From Lutispora sp. (GTDB lineage: Bacteria > Bacillota > Clostridia > Lutisporales > Lutisporaceae), in the NCBI GenBank assembly GCA_028709965.1, contig JAQUTA010000005.1, positions 16,625 to 55,696 on the forward strand: DNA of 39,072 nt, in the 5' to 3' direction. Both the position numbers and the translations under genes were made by a program. Below, one piece after another: positions 25,436-33,128 of the stretch (its first letter is position 1; every line of letters starts with the position of its first letter). Below the pieces are notes generated by a model. It ran no database searches, was not told where the DNA came from, and saw only the letters and a list, made by a program, of their open reading frames with translations.

Positions 25436-26818
25436 TTATTCTTCCTCTTTTAAAAGTCCTTTTCTTTTGACCCAGCCTTCTTTGTTTTCCTGTCTAATCC
25501 TTCCTACAGCAAGATTTGCTTCAGGCACATCTTTTGTCACCGTAGTACCGGCAGCTATATATGAATTCTTGCCAACCACTAGAGGTGCCACTAGATTTAC
25601 ATTGCAACCTATAAAACTGTTATCCATCACCTTTGTTCTGTGCTTTTCTTTACCATCATAATTTACAAATACAACACCACAGCCCAAATTTACTCCATTG
25701 CCCACATCTCCATCACCTACATAGGTGAGATGAGAGGCTTTTGAATGATCTCCAAAATTGGAATTTTTCATTTCAACAAAATCACCAATCTTAGCGTGCT
25801 TACCTATTACATTTCCAGGTCTTAGGTAAGCAAAAGGTCCCACTGTAGTACCTTCCCCTATGCGGCTTTCTAAAACCACAGAATTCTCTACATGAACCCC
25901 GGCACCTATATGACTGTCCGATATGGTGGAATGAGGACCTATGACTGCATCCTCTTCTATATATGAAGTGCCTTTTACCAGGCACCCGGGCAGTATAGTC
26001 ACATCTCTCTCAATTTTTACCCCAGCATCAATGTAAGTATTGCCAACATCAGTAATTGTTACCCCATTTAGCAAATGTCCTTCTATGATTCTTTTTTTCA
26101 TAATAGAAGCAGCTTGAGATAACTGCAGCCTATTATTAACACCCATTATTTCTCCCGAATTTTCAATCTTATAAGCTCCAACACTAAGATTCTTATCATT
26201 AAAAATCTTTATTACATCAGTGAGATAATATTCTCCTTGATCATTATCATTTTTCAGCTCTTTTAATGCTTCTTTCAGCATAGAGCCGTCAAACAAATAT
26301 ATACCTGAATTAACCTCCTTTATCTGCTTTTGCTCTGAATTCGCATCCCTCTCCTCCACAATAGCAGCAACTTTACCATTATTGTCTCTTATAATTCTCC
26401 CATAAGAATAAGGGTTCTCAAAATCAGCTGTAAGAACTGTAGCATTATACCCCCCTTGCTTATGAGCTTTGTATAATTTATTTATTGTTTGTGGTGTCAA
26501 CAGAGGAGTGTCACCATAGAGCACCAAAACATCACGGTCAGTGATAAATTGGGCTGCTTGCATTACAGCATGGCCTGTACCCTTTTGCTGCTTTTGAAGT
26601 GCAAACTTAACCCCTTTAATTGTATCCTGCACTTCTTTGGCTCCATGACCCACTACAACTACTGTATCTGATGCGCCGGCTTCCTTGGCACAATCAACAA
26701 CATGCTCTACCATGGCTTTGCCACAAACCTCATGTAAAACCTTAGGCTTTTTGGAATACATCCTTTTTCCCTCTCCTGCTGCCAATATAATTGCCAGCAT
26801 ATAGGATGTGTTATTCAA
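25436..26818 (-). CDS. glmU: Bifunctional GlmU (glucosamine-1-P acetyltransferase / GlcNAc-1-P uridyltransferase)
   Basis: Makes UDP-GlcNAc for peptidoglycan. The N-terminal nucleotidyltransferase shows LAAGEGKRM at 12-20 and VLYGDTPLL; the C-terminal half is a left-handed beta-helix of hexapeptide repeats (GPHSTISDSHIGAGVHVENS; GEGTTVGPFAYLRPGNVIG) ending with the acetyltransferase region. 460 residues, usual. The start is a TTG at 26816-26818, supported by GAGGGTGG a few bases away; the first ATG (codon 7) has no ribosome site. First gene of the glmU-prs-pth-mfd-prsA run. A -10-like TAGAAT is seen on the minus strand about 50 bases upstream, with no good -35. Confidence 0.97.
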   Translation of the reverse strand: MNNTSYMLAIILAAGEGKRMYSKKPKVLHEVCGKAMVEHVVDCAKEAGASDTVVVVGHGAKEVQDTIKGVKFALQKQQKGTGHAVMQAAQFITDRDVLVLYGDTPLLTPQTINKLYKAHKQGGYNATVLTADFENPYSYGRIIRDNNGKVAAIVEERDANSEQKQIKEVNSGIYLFDGSMLKEALKELKNDNDQGEYYLTDVIKIFNDKNLSVGAYKIENSGEIMGVNNRLQLSQAASIMKKRIIEGHLLNGVTITDVGNTYIDAGVKIERDVTILPGCLVKGTSYIEEDAVIGPHSTISDSHIGAGVHVENSVVLESRIGEGTTVGPFAYLRPGNVIGKHAKIGDFVEMKNSNFGDHSKASHLTYVGDGDVGNGVNLGCGVVFVNYDGKEKHRTKVMDNSFIGCNVNLVAPLVVGKNSYIAAGTTVTKDVPEANLAVGRIRQENKEGWVKRKGLLKEEE

Positions 26819-26935
26819 ATTACCACCCTCTATTATACATTTTATTTCGTTATTTTCACTCTATATTCTAACATAATACTTTTAGGATAAAAAGAATTTT
26901 TGTAAATACCATTATAATCCTTCCCTTTTCTCCCC

Positions 26936-26966
26936 AAAAAAATACCGGAGTCCCAATACTCCGGTA
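26936..26966 (-). terminator. Intrinsic terminator after the Met/Cys-rich gene
   Basis: Nine-bp stem TACCGGAGT/ACTCCGGTA, six-base loop, then TTTTTTT on the minus strand, 29 bases past the stop codon at 26996. Confidence 0.92.
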
Positions 26967-26995
26967 TAATATTTATATTCTTATCTTTTATATTC

Positions 26996-27349
26996 TCATC
27001 TTTTGTAATATGGATGTGGGCACCAATCATGCTGATCTTTCTTCTTTTTGTGTTTATAGTAGTATTCTTCCTTGTCATCGCTGCTATCATCGCTGTCATC
27101 CTCTTCTTCATACCAGTCTTTCATATCCCAATCATCGTAATGTCCCTTATGCTTCATTTTAGTCTCTTCCATATACATAGGCTCTTCCATCATATGCATC
27201 ATGGGACACTTCATCATGCCATAATGCATCATGGGGCACTGCATCATGGGGCATTGCATCATAGGCATATCCATTTCTGGCATTTCCATATCATCCATAT
27301 CCATATCCGGCATACAGTCCTTCGGATTAAGATACTTTTTATCTGCCAT
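26996..27349 (-). CDS. Met/Cys/His-rich acidic small protein, unknown function
   Basis: I do not recognise a named family. The 117 residues have three parts: a Met/Asp-rich section (DMDMDDMEMPEMDMPMM), a set of CPMM repeats (MMQCPMMQCPMMHYGMM, then KCPMMHMMEE) giving Met-Cys-His clusters, and an acidic, Ser/Asp-rich region (EEEDDSDDSSDDKEEYYY) followed by a basic HKKKKDQHDWCPHPYYKR end. No signal peptide or membrane segment. Composition resembles metal-binding or spore-coat proteins. ATG 27347-27349 is preferred because GGAGGT is six bases away; the ATG just before it (27350-27352) is possible. The gene has its own terminator and lies behind the spoVG terminator, so it is a single-gene unit with an unseen promoter. 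The repeat codons make short direct DNA repeats at about 27200-27262. Confidence 0.75.
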   Translation of the reverse strand: MADKKYLNPKDCMPDMDMDDMEMPEMDMPMMQCPMMQCPMMHYGMMKCPMMHMMEEPMYMEETKMKHKGHYDDWDMKDWYEEEDDSDDSSDDKEEYYYKHKKKKDQHDWCPHPYYKR

Positions 27350-27433
27350 CATCTTACCTCCCAATATATTAATACCAATATTATATATATATTCATTGGA
27401 AGGAAAATATGATACTAAAGCAATCTATTAATG

Positions 27434-27468
27434 CAAAAAGCCCCACCCAAATAAATGGAATAGGACTT
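27434..27468 (-). terminator. Intrinsic terminator after spoVG
   Basis: On the minus strand an 11-bp stem with G-U pairs (AAGTCCTATTC with GGGTGGGGCTT), loop of nine, ending in CTTTTTGC. It lies about 20 bases after the spoVG stop. Confidence 0.7.
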
Positions 27469-27488
27469 TAATGACAAGCACTAATTAA

Positions 27489-27752
27489 TTACTCTGCGTC
27501 CTTTACTTTCTCGTATTCCTCAAGTATCGCAGATTGTATTCTCTCTCTAGTTAAAGAATTTATAGGATGCGCTATATCCTTAAACTCCCCATCCGGTGTT
27601 TTTCTGCTGGGCATAGCTATAAAAAGCCCTTCCTGCCCTTCGATAACTTTAATGTCATGAACTACAAATTCATTGTCGAAAGTAACAGATACAACAGCTT
27701 TCATCTTGCCTTCAGCATTCACCTTTCTAATTCTAACGTCAGTTATATTCAT
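27489..27752 (-). CDS. spoVG: Septation/sporulation regulator SpoVG
   Basis: 87-residue nucleic-acid-binding protein, highly conserved: [60 protein letters not shown]. In Bacillus it affects asymmetric septation; elsewhere it is a global regulator. The frame is open 12 codons further upstream, but the ATG at 27750-27752 has AAGGTGG nearby and fits the family start. A consensus sigma-H promoter lies about 50 bases upstream, as in Bacillus, where spoVG is the model sigma-H gene. The Bacillus gene yabJ (RidA) between purR and spoVG is missing here. Confidence 0.97.
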   Translation of the reverse strand: MNITDVRIRKVNAEGKMKAVVSVTFDNEFVVHDIKVIEGQEGLFIAMPSRKTPDGEFKDIAHPINSLTRERIQSAILEEYEKVKDAE

Positions 27753-27800
27753 CCTGCTCACCACCTTCCCGCCCAAATGCTTTGTCAATTAATAGATAAA

Positions 27801-27829
27801 ATATTCGCCACTTTTTCAATTAATCCTTC
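27801..27829 (-). promoter_or_regulatory. Sigma-H promoter of spoVG
   Basis: On the minus strand GAAGGATTA (27821-27829), 11 bases, GGCGAATAT (27801-27809). Both boxes fit the sigma-H consensus RnAGGAwWW-N11/12-RnnGAATww completely. Confidence 0.8.
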
Positions 27830-27865
27830 TTTTTGCTTGGAATTTTCTGAAAATAGGCATAATTC

Positions 27866-28684
27866 TTAACAAAACAGCATATCTTTGTAGATATTTATTG
27901 TTCCATTATCTTCATCCACCTCATCTACTTCCAAAAGAGAAATATAATCATGCACAAGCTTTTCCTTTGGTTCTGTAGTCTTCATCAAAAAACCCATTCC
28001 TGCAACTTCTACTTTTATTTCTTTCATAAGCTCAACTATACCTTTGGCTGTTCCTCCGGCTTTCATAAAATCATCAATTATCAAAACCTTTTTGCCTTCA
28101 GGGATAGCCCTCTTTGACACAAACATGGTTTGAATTCTTTTAGTAGAGCCGGATACATAGTTGATGCTCACTGTGGAACCTTCCGTAACCCTGTTTTCTC
28201 TTCTTATTATCACCAAGGGTATGTTCAAAGCTCGGGCTGTAGTATGAGCCAAAGTAATACCCTTAGTCTCAATAGTGATCACATACTCAGCTCCGCTGTT
28301 CATAAAATGGGTAGCAAATATTTCCCCCGCCTTTGCTGAAACCCTTGGATCATAAATAACATCAGACATATATATATAATTTCCAGGAATAATTCTTTTG
28401 GGATCCTTTAATCTATCACACAATTCCTCCAAAAAGCTTCTTGCATCAGACTTTTCTACATAAGGTCTATATTTAACTCCCCCAGCTGCACCTGATATGG
28501 TTTCAATCCGTCCAAGAGATATTTGCTCAACTATTTTCTTGGCAGCTGTAATATCCTCACTTATAGTAGATTTAGCTGCAGCGAACAATTCGCTAAAGTA
28601 ATTCAAAGTGAACAAGTGATTTGGATTATCGCTTAGTATCTTTATTAGTCCTGCAACCCTGTCATTTCTTTTGAACTTCTCCAT
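27866..28684 (-). CDS. purR: Purine operon repressor PurR (Bacillus type)
   Basis: 272-residue PRPP-responsive repressor of purine genes: N-terminal winged-helix domain (about 1-75: NDRVAGLIKILSDNPNHLFT, KSTISEDITAAK) and a C-terminal phosphoribosyltransferase-fold domain with the PRPP loop IDDFMKAGGTAKG. Unrelated to the LacI-type PurR. The ribosome site is AGGGGG ten bases from the ATG. First gene of the Bacillus-like core cluster. It starts 55 bases after the sigma-54 activator gene with no terminator between, so read-through is possible. Confidence 0.95.
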   Translation of the reverse strand: MEKFKRNDRVAGLIKILSDNPNHLFTLNYFSELFAAAKSTISEDITAAKKIVEQISLGRIETISGAAGGVKYRPYVEKSDARSFLEELCDRLKDPKRIIPGNYIYMSDVIYDPRVSAKAGEIFATHFMNSGAEYVITIETKGITLAHTTARALNIPLVIIRRENRVTEGSTVSINYVSGSTKRIQTMFVSKRAIPEGKKVLIIDDFMKAGGTAKGIVELMKEIKVEVAGMGFLMKTTEPKEKLVHDYISLLEVDEVDEDNGTINIYKDMLFC

Positions 28685-28739
28685 CGTCTTTCGCCCCCTA
28701 AAATACGAATATTATTACCAATACTATGCTTTTTATTCA

Positions 28740-30635
28740 CTAAATTCCATGCTTAATATCTGTAATACTATAATCTTTTATTTTTCTATATAGTGTATTC
28801 CTGCCTATTCCTAAGGCCTTGGCACATGAAGTAATATTCCCGTTATATCTATTCAGCATGGTTAAAATGTATTGTTTCTCCATGGAAGCTAGCGTAAGAG
28901 GTATTTCCTTGGTTTCTGCAATATTCTCTTTATTATTCTTATCTAAGTTTTCATCTATTCCATCAATGGACTCTGTATTTATTATTCTTTCCACGAGATT
29001 TTCTAGTTCTCTTATATTGCCCGGCCATGGTGCTTCCACTAGAGCTTTTATATATTCCTCAGGGATTGAGACTTTTCTTTTGTTAAGCTTTTTAGAAATA
29101 GTAGAAAGGAAATAATCAAGCAAAAGAGGTATATCCCCTTTTCTTTCTCTTAATGGAGGAAGAAACACAGGCAATACATTTAATCTATAAAACAAATCTT
29201 TTCTAAAGTTACCTTTCATTGTTTCATCGGAAAGATTTTTATTTGTTGCAGCAATAATCCTCACATTAACATATATTTGCTTGTAGCTCCCTATACGGGT
29301 TACAACCCCTTCTTCAATTACTCTTAAGAGCTTAATCTGCATATCATTAGGCATCTCACCGATTTCATCTAAAAAAACAGTTCCTCCGTCTGCTATCTCA
29401 AATTTACCTGCATAGCCTCCCCTTCTGGCTCCCGTAAAAGCACCTTCTTCGTATCCAAAAAGCTCAGATTCAATAAGATTCCTCGGTATTGCCCCACAAT
29501 TTACTGCAATAAAGGGCTCGTCCTTTCTTTTGCTATAATTATGTATTGATTGGGCAAAGACCTCCTTGCCTGTACCACTTTCTCCCATGATAAGTATTGT
29601 GGATTTACTATCAGATATTTTTTTGGTGTATTCAATTATCTGAATAAAATTTTTATCCTGCCCAATTATTTTGTCAAAGGAGTATATTGCCTGACTTGCC
29701 GCAATTCTTCCTGCTAGTTTTCTTACCTTGTGAACATCTCTAAAAACGAAAGTAATCTCGCTGATACTATTCCCACTATATATGGGATATAGGCTGGTAT
29801 TGAATTGTAGTTTGTTTTTCCTTGCATTTACTGAAACTTCTTCATTAGTAAAAGTGCCTCCAGTCAGCAAAATGCTTTTTATCTTTTCCCATCCGTCGAT
29901 AAGAAGACCTATGGGTATGCTTTTTATTTCTTTTTCACTATATCCAAACATATCTTCCATGGTAGAATTGGCCATGTTTATTCTTCCTTCTATATTGCAT
30001 GTTATTATGCCTGTATCCATAGAATCCAGAACTGTTTTAAAATGCGTTTTATCGCATATTATTTTATCATTGTATTCGTTATTTTCAATCATCTTTCCTA
30101 TGGCCACTACAGCAGCCACTACCATTCCTAAGGTGTGAGAATGCACTGCATCCGAATATCCTGTAATATCTAATGCACCTACTACTTGCCCCATTTTTAT
30201 TATGGGTGCTGCTGAGCAGGTCCATCTATGATAAGCATCTATAAAATGCTCATCTCCCGATATTTGAACAGGCATCCTCTCAGCGAGGCATGTGCCTATT
30301 GCATTGGTTCCTATGCTCTTCTCATCCATAAAGGCTCCCGGAGCCATCTTCAGCGAATAGGCATCGGATAATATGCTATCATCTCCAATTATGTTCAATA
30401 CGCAGCCTTCTTTATCGGATAGTATTACAAAAAAATCAGAACCCTTAACAAAGTTATAAAGCTCATCCATAAAAGGTAAGGCTGCCAATAAAAGATCCTT
30501 ATTCTCATCAAGCCTCATTTGCAATTCATTGGAGGATAGAATATCCTTGCTGTACATAGTTCCTTTTTTTACTCCATAGGCTATACTCCTATTTAGGGAT
30601 CTATTTATATACTCTCTTTTCCCACTAGATTTCAT
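28740..30635 (-). CDS. Sigma-54-dependent transcriptional activator (GAF-PAS-AAA+-Fis)
   Basis: Enhancer-binding protein of the AcoR-like type, 631 residues. GAF-like N-terminal sensor (about 50-190: [20 protein letters not shown] and [10 protein letters not shown], typical of AcoR-type regulators), a PAS domain (about 200-305: [20 protein letters not shown]), an AAA+ core with Walker A GESGTGKE at 351-358 and the sigma-54 contact loop GAFTGA at 398-403, and a Fis-type helix-turn-helix at the C-terminus ([22 protein letters not shown]). The frame extends 34 codons upstream, but the ATG at 30633-30635 has GGGAGG eight bases away. Because a sigma-54 promoter lies in front of the adjacent AOR gene, this protein is the likely activator of that operon. 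The ligand is unknown. Confidence 0.94.
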   Translation of the reverse strand: MKSSGKREYINRSLNRSIAYGVKKGTMYSKDILSSNELQMRLDENKDLLLAALPFMDELYNFVKGSDFFVILSDKEGCVLNIIGDDSILSDAYSLKMAPGAFMDEKSIGTNAIGTCLAERMPVQISGDEHFIDAYHRWTCSAAPIIKMGQVVGALDITGYSDAVHSHTLGMVVAAVVAIGKMIENNEYNDKIICDKTHFKTVLDSMDTGIITCNIEGRINMANSTMEDMFGYSEKEIKSIPIGLLIDGWEKIKSILLTGGTFTNEEVSVNARKNKLQFNTSLYPIYSGNSISEITFVFRDVHKVRKLAGRIAASQAIYSFDKIIGQDKNFIQIIEYTKKISDSKSTILIMGESGTGKEVFAQSIHNYSKRKDEPFIAVNCGAIPRNLIESELFGYEEGAFTGARRGGYAGKFEIADGGTVFLDEIGEMPNDMQIKLLRVIEEGVVTRIGSYKQIYVNVRIIAATNKNLSDETMKGNFRKDLFYRLNVLPVFLPPLRERKGDIPLLLDYFLSTISKKLNKRKVSIPEEYIKALVEAPWPGNIRELENLVERIINTESIDGIDENLDKNNKENIAETKEIPLTLASMEKQYILTMLNRYNGNITSCAKALGIGRNTLYRKIKDYSITDIKHGI

Positions 30636-30666
30636 ATATAAAACCTCCCGATGACTGATTAACTTG

Positions 30667-30695
30667 AGTATACATTTTAATAGGAATAAATGCAA
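30667..30695 (-). promoter_or_regulatory. Sigma-A promoter candidate for the activator gene
   Basis: On the minus strand TTGCAT (30690-30695), 17 bases, TATACT (30667-30672), placed between the moaD-like terminator and the activator ribosome site. Confidence 0.65.
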
Positions 30696-30702
30696 TTTAT
30701 AG

Positions 30703-30739
30703 AAAAAAAATGGCCTGCCAAGAATAAATCTTAGCAAGC
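30703..30739 (-). terminator. Intrinsic terminator of the AOR operon
   Basis: On the minus strand an 11-bp stem (GCTTGCTAAGA with TCTTGGCAGGC, two G-U pairs), loop of five, then CATTTTTTTTC. It lies 12 bases after the stop of the MoaD-like gene and ends the operon before the activator gene. Confidence 0.88.
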
Positions 30740-30751
30740 TATTTTTTTAGT

Positions 30752-30976
30752 TCAACCTCCGCCTACAGGCGGAAATATTGATACTGTGTCTCCTTGCACC
30801 AAAATACTGTCTATATTTGCATCTCTGCCATTTATAAGAAGTATTGAAATCTCCTTAGGGTCTATATTTAGTATTTTGACTGCTTTCTTAATCGTATCCC
30901 CTTCATTCATGTCCAGTAAAACTACCTTGTCTCTGCCTTCTCTTAGATATGCAAAAAGCTTAACCTTGATATCCAT
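30752..30976 (-). CDS. MoaD/ThiS-like sulfur carrier, AOR-associated
   Basis: 74-residue ubiquitin-like protein ending in PPVGGG, i.e. with the C-terminal Gly-Gly that is thiocarboxylated in MoaD/ThiS proteins. N-terminus MDIKVKLFAYLREGRDKVVL is MoaD-like. It begins eight bases after the AOR stop with no good ribosome site, so it is translationally coupled to AOR. In AOR operons such proteins are thought to help make the tungsten-pterin cofactor; whether this one replaces or adds to a general MoaD cannot be seen. Confidence 0.88.
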   Translation of the reverse strand: MDIKVKLFAYLREGRDKVVLLDMNEGDTIKKAVKILNIDPKEISILLINGRDANIDSILVQGDTVSIFPPVGGG

Positions 30977-30982
30977 GGTAAA

Positions 30983-32770
30983 TCATAATCCTAAGCTTTC
31001 TAGTTTTTCCTCAGTAGGAGCACCATCCACCCAACCTCTTAGTTCATAGTATTCAGGTAGAAGCACCGATAGCTTTGTTACATTTCCCTTAGAAGGTCCC
31101 TCAGCTATTTCCTCCTCCAAAAGCCTTTTTGGTAAAGTATCATAAGATCCATCTATACCAGCTTTTAGATTAAATACTCTTTCCAGATTATATATCCTTT
31201 CTCCAGCCCCTATGAGACTCTCACCGGTATGCTGGCTGCCAGTTACAGCATTATATAATTCTGCATAGTCATCTGCACTGAAAGCAAAGGAAGAAAACAG
31301 GCATAGTCCTAATGAATCTATTGCAGCAGTGAGATCCTGGAATGTTTTTGCCCACTGAGCCTTGCCTTCTAAAGCAAATCTATCCAGCTTTACCGGTGAG
31401 CCTAATATTTCAGGAGATATTAAATATCCTCTAACATGGCATCCACCTCTGTTTGAAGTTGCATATTGAACTCCCTGACCCTGTATAGCTCTGGGGTCAT
31501 AAGCTGGTATCTCCAACTTCTTTACACTCATGGAAAGCTCCGGTGCCCCATAGCTTTCGCAAAGCCTGTAGGAGCCCATGCCCAATTTATGACCAAATCC
31601 CTCCCTAGAACCCATTTTTTGAGTCCAGTATATTATAGCCTCTGTGTTACCAAATTTTAAATCCGGTCCAGCCAAATCCTCCTCCTTGATGTAGCCTTTT
31701 TCTCTTAACTCCATGGCTGCTGCTAGAGTTGCTCCTGTTGATATTGTATCTAAGCCATATTCATTGCACCAGAAGTTTGCATCTATAATAGCTTTAATAT
31801 CAGAAATTCCGCAATTGGATCCGAAAGCCCATATGGTCTCATATTCGGGTCCCCCACCCTCACTATCGTGGATCCTTACATATCTCCCACAGCCGATAGG
31901 GCATCTATAGCAGGCTGTTCTTTTGATCAGGTGATCATTGGCCAGGGTTTCTCCGCTTATTTCCTCTGCCTTGTCAAATTGGGACGTCTGGAAATTGTGC
32001 GTTGGGAATACACCGTTTTCATTGATGATATTTACCAATATTGCTGTGCCGTAGGCGGGCAGTCCTGTGCCTGTGACACCATCTTCTTTGATTTGTTTGT
32101 TTAGTTTTGAAACAACTTCCTTTAATTTTTCTTCGTCATATACATTAGTTTTCTTACTTCCTTTAACTACAATAGCCTTCAGATTCTTAGACCCCATAAC
32201 AGCACCAACACCGGAGCGTCCTGCGGCACGATCCTCATCGTTGATAATCGCTGCAATATTGGAGAGCTTCTCTCCTGCAGGTCCTATGGTCAGCACCTTT
32301 GCCTTTTCCCCATGAGCGGTTTTTAATGCCTTAGTGGTCTCTGAAACCAGCTTGCCCCACAGATGCTCCCCATCCCGTATTTCTACTTTGTCATCTTCAA
32401 TATTTATGTATACAGGTTTTTCTGATTTGTCTTCAATAATTATTGCATCGTATCCAGTTGCCTTAAATTCCGCTCCCCAGTAGCCTCCTGAGTTTGAACT
32501 TGCCACAGTGCCGCTTAGGGGCGATTTTGTAACCACCATATACCTTCCTCCTGTAGGAACAGGAGCTCCTGTCAAAGGACCGGTTATTACTATAAGTTTA
32601 TTATCTGGGCTTAACGCATCTACCTTTGGGTCGATTTCATCCAATAGAATTTTTGAGCCAAGACCTCTTCCGCCAATGAATCTTTCTGCATCATGAGTAT
32701 TGATATCTTCCACCTTTACAGTCTTTTCTCTCAGGTTAACTCTTAATATTTTACCATTATACCCGTTCAT
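30983..32770 (-). CDS. aor: Tungsten-containing aldehyde:ferredoxin oxidoreductase
   Basis: Oxygen-sensitive cytoplasmic enzyme that oxidises aldehydes to acids with ferredoxin and can run in reverse at low potential. 595 residues, usual AOR length. N-terminal domain with GGRGLGSKIL at 33-42 and the pterin-binding segment TGAPVPTGGRY; [4Fe-4S] ligands Cys287, Cys290, Cys294 (CYRCPIGC) and Cys490 (GLCLFSSF), with the same spacing as archaeal AOR. Strong AAAGGGGG ribosome site. Expression probably depends on sigma-54 because of the -24/-12 promoter just upstream. Narrower subclass (AOR, FOR, GAPOR or benzoyl-CoA-type) not decided, although AOR proper fits best. Confidence 0.94.
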   Translation of the reverse strand: MNGYNGKILRVNLREKTVKVEDINTHDAERFIGGRGLGSKILLDEIDPKVDALSPDNKLIVITGPLTGAPVPTGGRYMVVTKSPLSGTVASSNSGGYWGAEFKATGYDAIIIEDKSEKPVYINIEDDKVEIRDGEHLWGKLVSETTKALKTAHGEKAKVLTIGPAGEKLSNIAAIINDEDRAAGRSGVGAVMGSKNLKAIVVKGSKKTNVYDEEKLKEVVSKLNKQIKEDGVTGTGLPAYGTAILVNIINENGVFPTHNFQTSQFDKAEEISGETLANDHLIKRTACYRCPIGCGRYVRIHDSEGGGPEYETIWAFGSNCGISDIKAIIDANFWCNEYGLDTISTGATLAAAMELREKGYIKEEDLAGPDLKFGNTEAIIYWTQKMGSREGFGHKLGMGSYRLCESYGAPELSMSVKKLEIPAYDPRAIQGQGVQYATSNRGGCHVRGYLISPEILGSPVKLDRFALEGKAQWAKTFQDLTAAIDSLGLCLFSSFAFSADDYAELYNAVTGSQHTGESLIGAGERIYNLERVFNLKAGIDGSYDTLPKRLLEEEIAEGPSKGNVTKLSVLLPEYYELRGWVDGAPTEEKLESLGL

Positions 32771-32808
32771 TTATATCCCCCTTTATAATTATTTTACTAT
32801 ACAATAAT

Positions 32809-32823
32809 GCAATAATTATGCCA
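32809..32823 (-). promoter_or_regulatory. Sigma-54 (-24/-12) promoter of the AOR operon
   Basis: On the minus strand TGGCAT-N5-TTGC, matching TGGCAC/T-N5-TTGC with exact spacing. The start codon of AOR lies 39 bases downstream of the -12 GC. Confidence 0.85.
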
Positions 32824-32942
32824 TATACTACCCGGTTTAGTTAATTGAAGCTCTGACAGCTTTATCAGCTGCAATTCATAAGCTAGAATATTTCTAAATA
32901 ATGACAGTAGCGCCATATCAGTACACATATCAATTAATAGGC

Positions 32943-32978
32943 TGTTCCTAAACGGCACATTGTTCCTTATTGGAACAA
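32943..32978. promoter_or_regulatory. Upstream activator binding site candidate for the AOR promoter
   Basis: Perfect inverted repeat TTGTTCC-N5-GGAACAA (32960-32978) plus a TGTTCC half-site at 32943-32948, about 140 bases upstream of the sigma-54 promoter, a normal enhancer distance. AcoR-like activators often bind TGTTCC/GGAACA dyads; the pairing with the local activator is inferred. Confidence 0.6.
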
Positions 32979-33083
32979 CAGTATTATTTCTACCGGTTCT
33001 CTGAAAATTTCGTTATGTAATATTTAATAATTTTATATACAAGCAAATTATAAGGGCTATAATAGTATTATAATTAATAGATG

Positions 33084-33111
33084 TTTACTATAAATATTGA
33101 CATACTATAAT
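33084..33111 (+). promoter_or_regulatory. Sigma-A promoter candidate for murC
   Basis: TTTACT (33084-33089), 16 bases, TATAAT (33106-33111), directly upstream of the GGGAGTG ribosome site. The transcript start would leave a leader of about ten bases. Confidence 0.45.
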
Positions 33112-33128
33112 TTAGGGAGTGTAAAACC

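Larger units (their letters stand above)
32771..33128. other. Divergent intergenic region between the AOR operon and murC
   Basis: 358 bases without a gene. It holds the sigma-54 promoter for AOR (32809-32823), a palindromic upstream site (32960-32978) with an extra half-site, and a sigma-A promoter candidate for murC (33084-33111). The remainder is AT-rich. Confidence 0.7.

Noticed and set aside
26842-27111. Minus-strand frame overlapping the end of the Met/Cys-rich gene and running towards glmU
   Set aside because: It runs through the terminator hairpin at 26936-26966 and overlaps the Met/Cys-rich gene in another frame; no ribosome site.
27200-27262. Short direct repeats resembling a CRISPR or VNTR
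   Set aside because: They are the CPMM codon repeats inside a coding gene; unit length and spacing do not fit CRISPR.
27014-27412. Plus-strand frame opposite the Met/Cys-rich gene
   Set aside because: His/Ile-rich translation is the reverse complement of Met/Asp codon repeats; the minus frame has the ribosome site and terminator.
27350-27420. Sigma-G-like GAATA-N18-TAATATA before the Met/Cys-rich gene
   Set aside because: Predicted start would fall in the ribosome site, and the region is simple AT sequence where such matches arise by chance.
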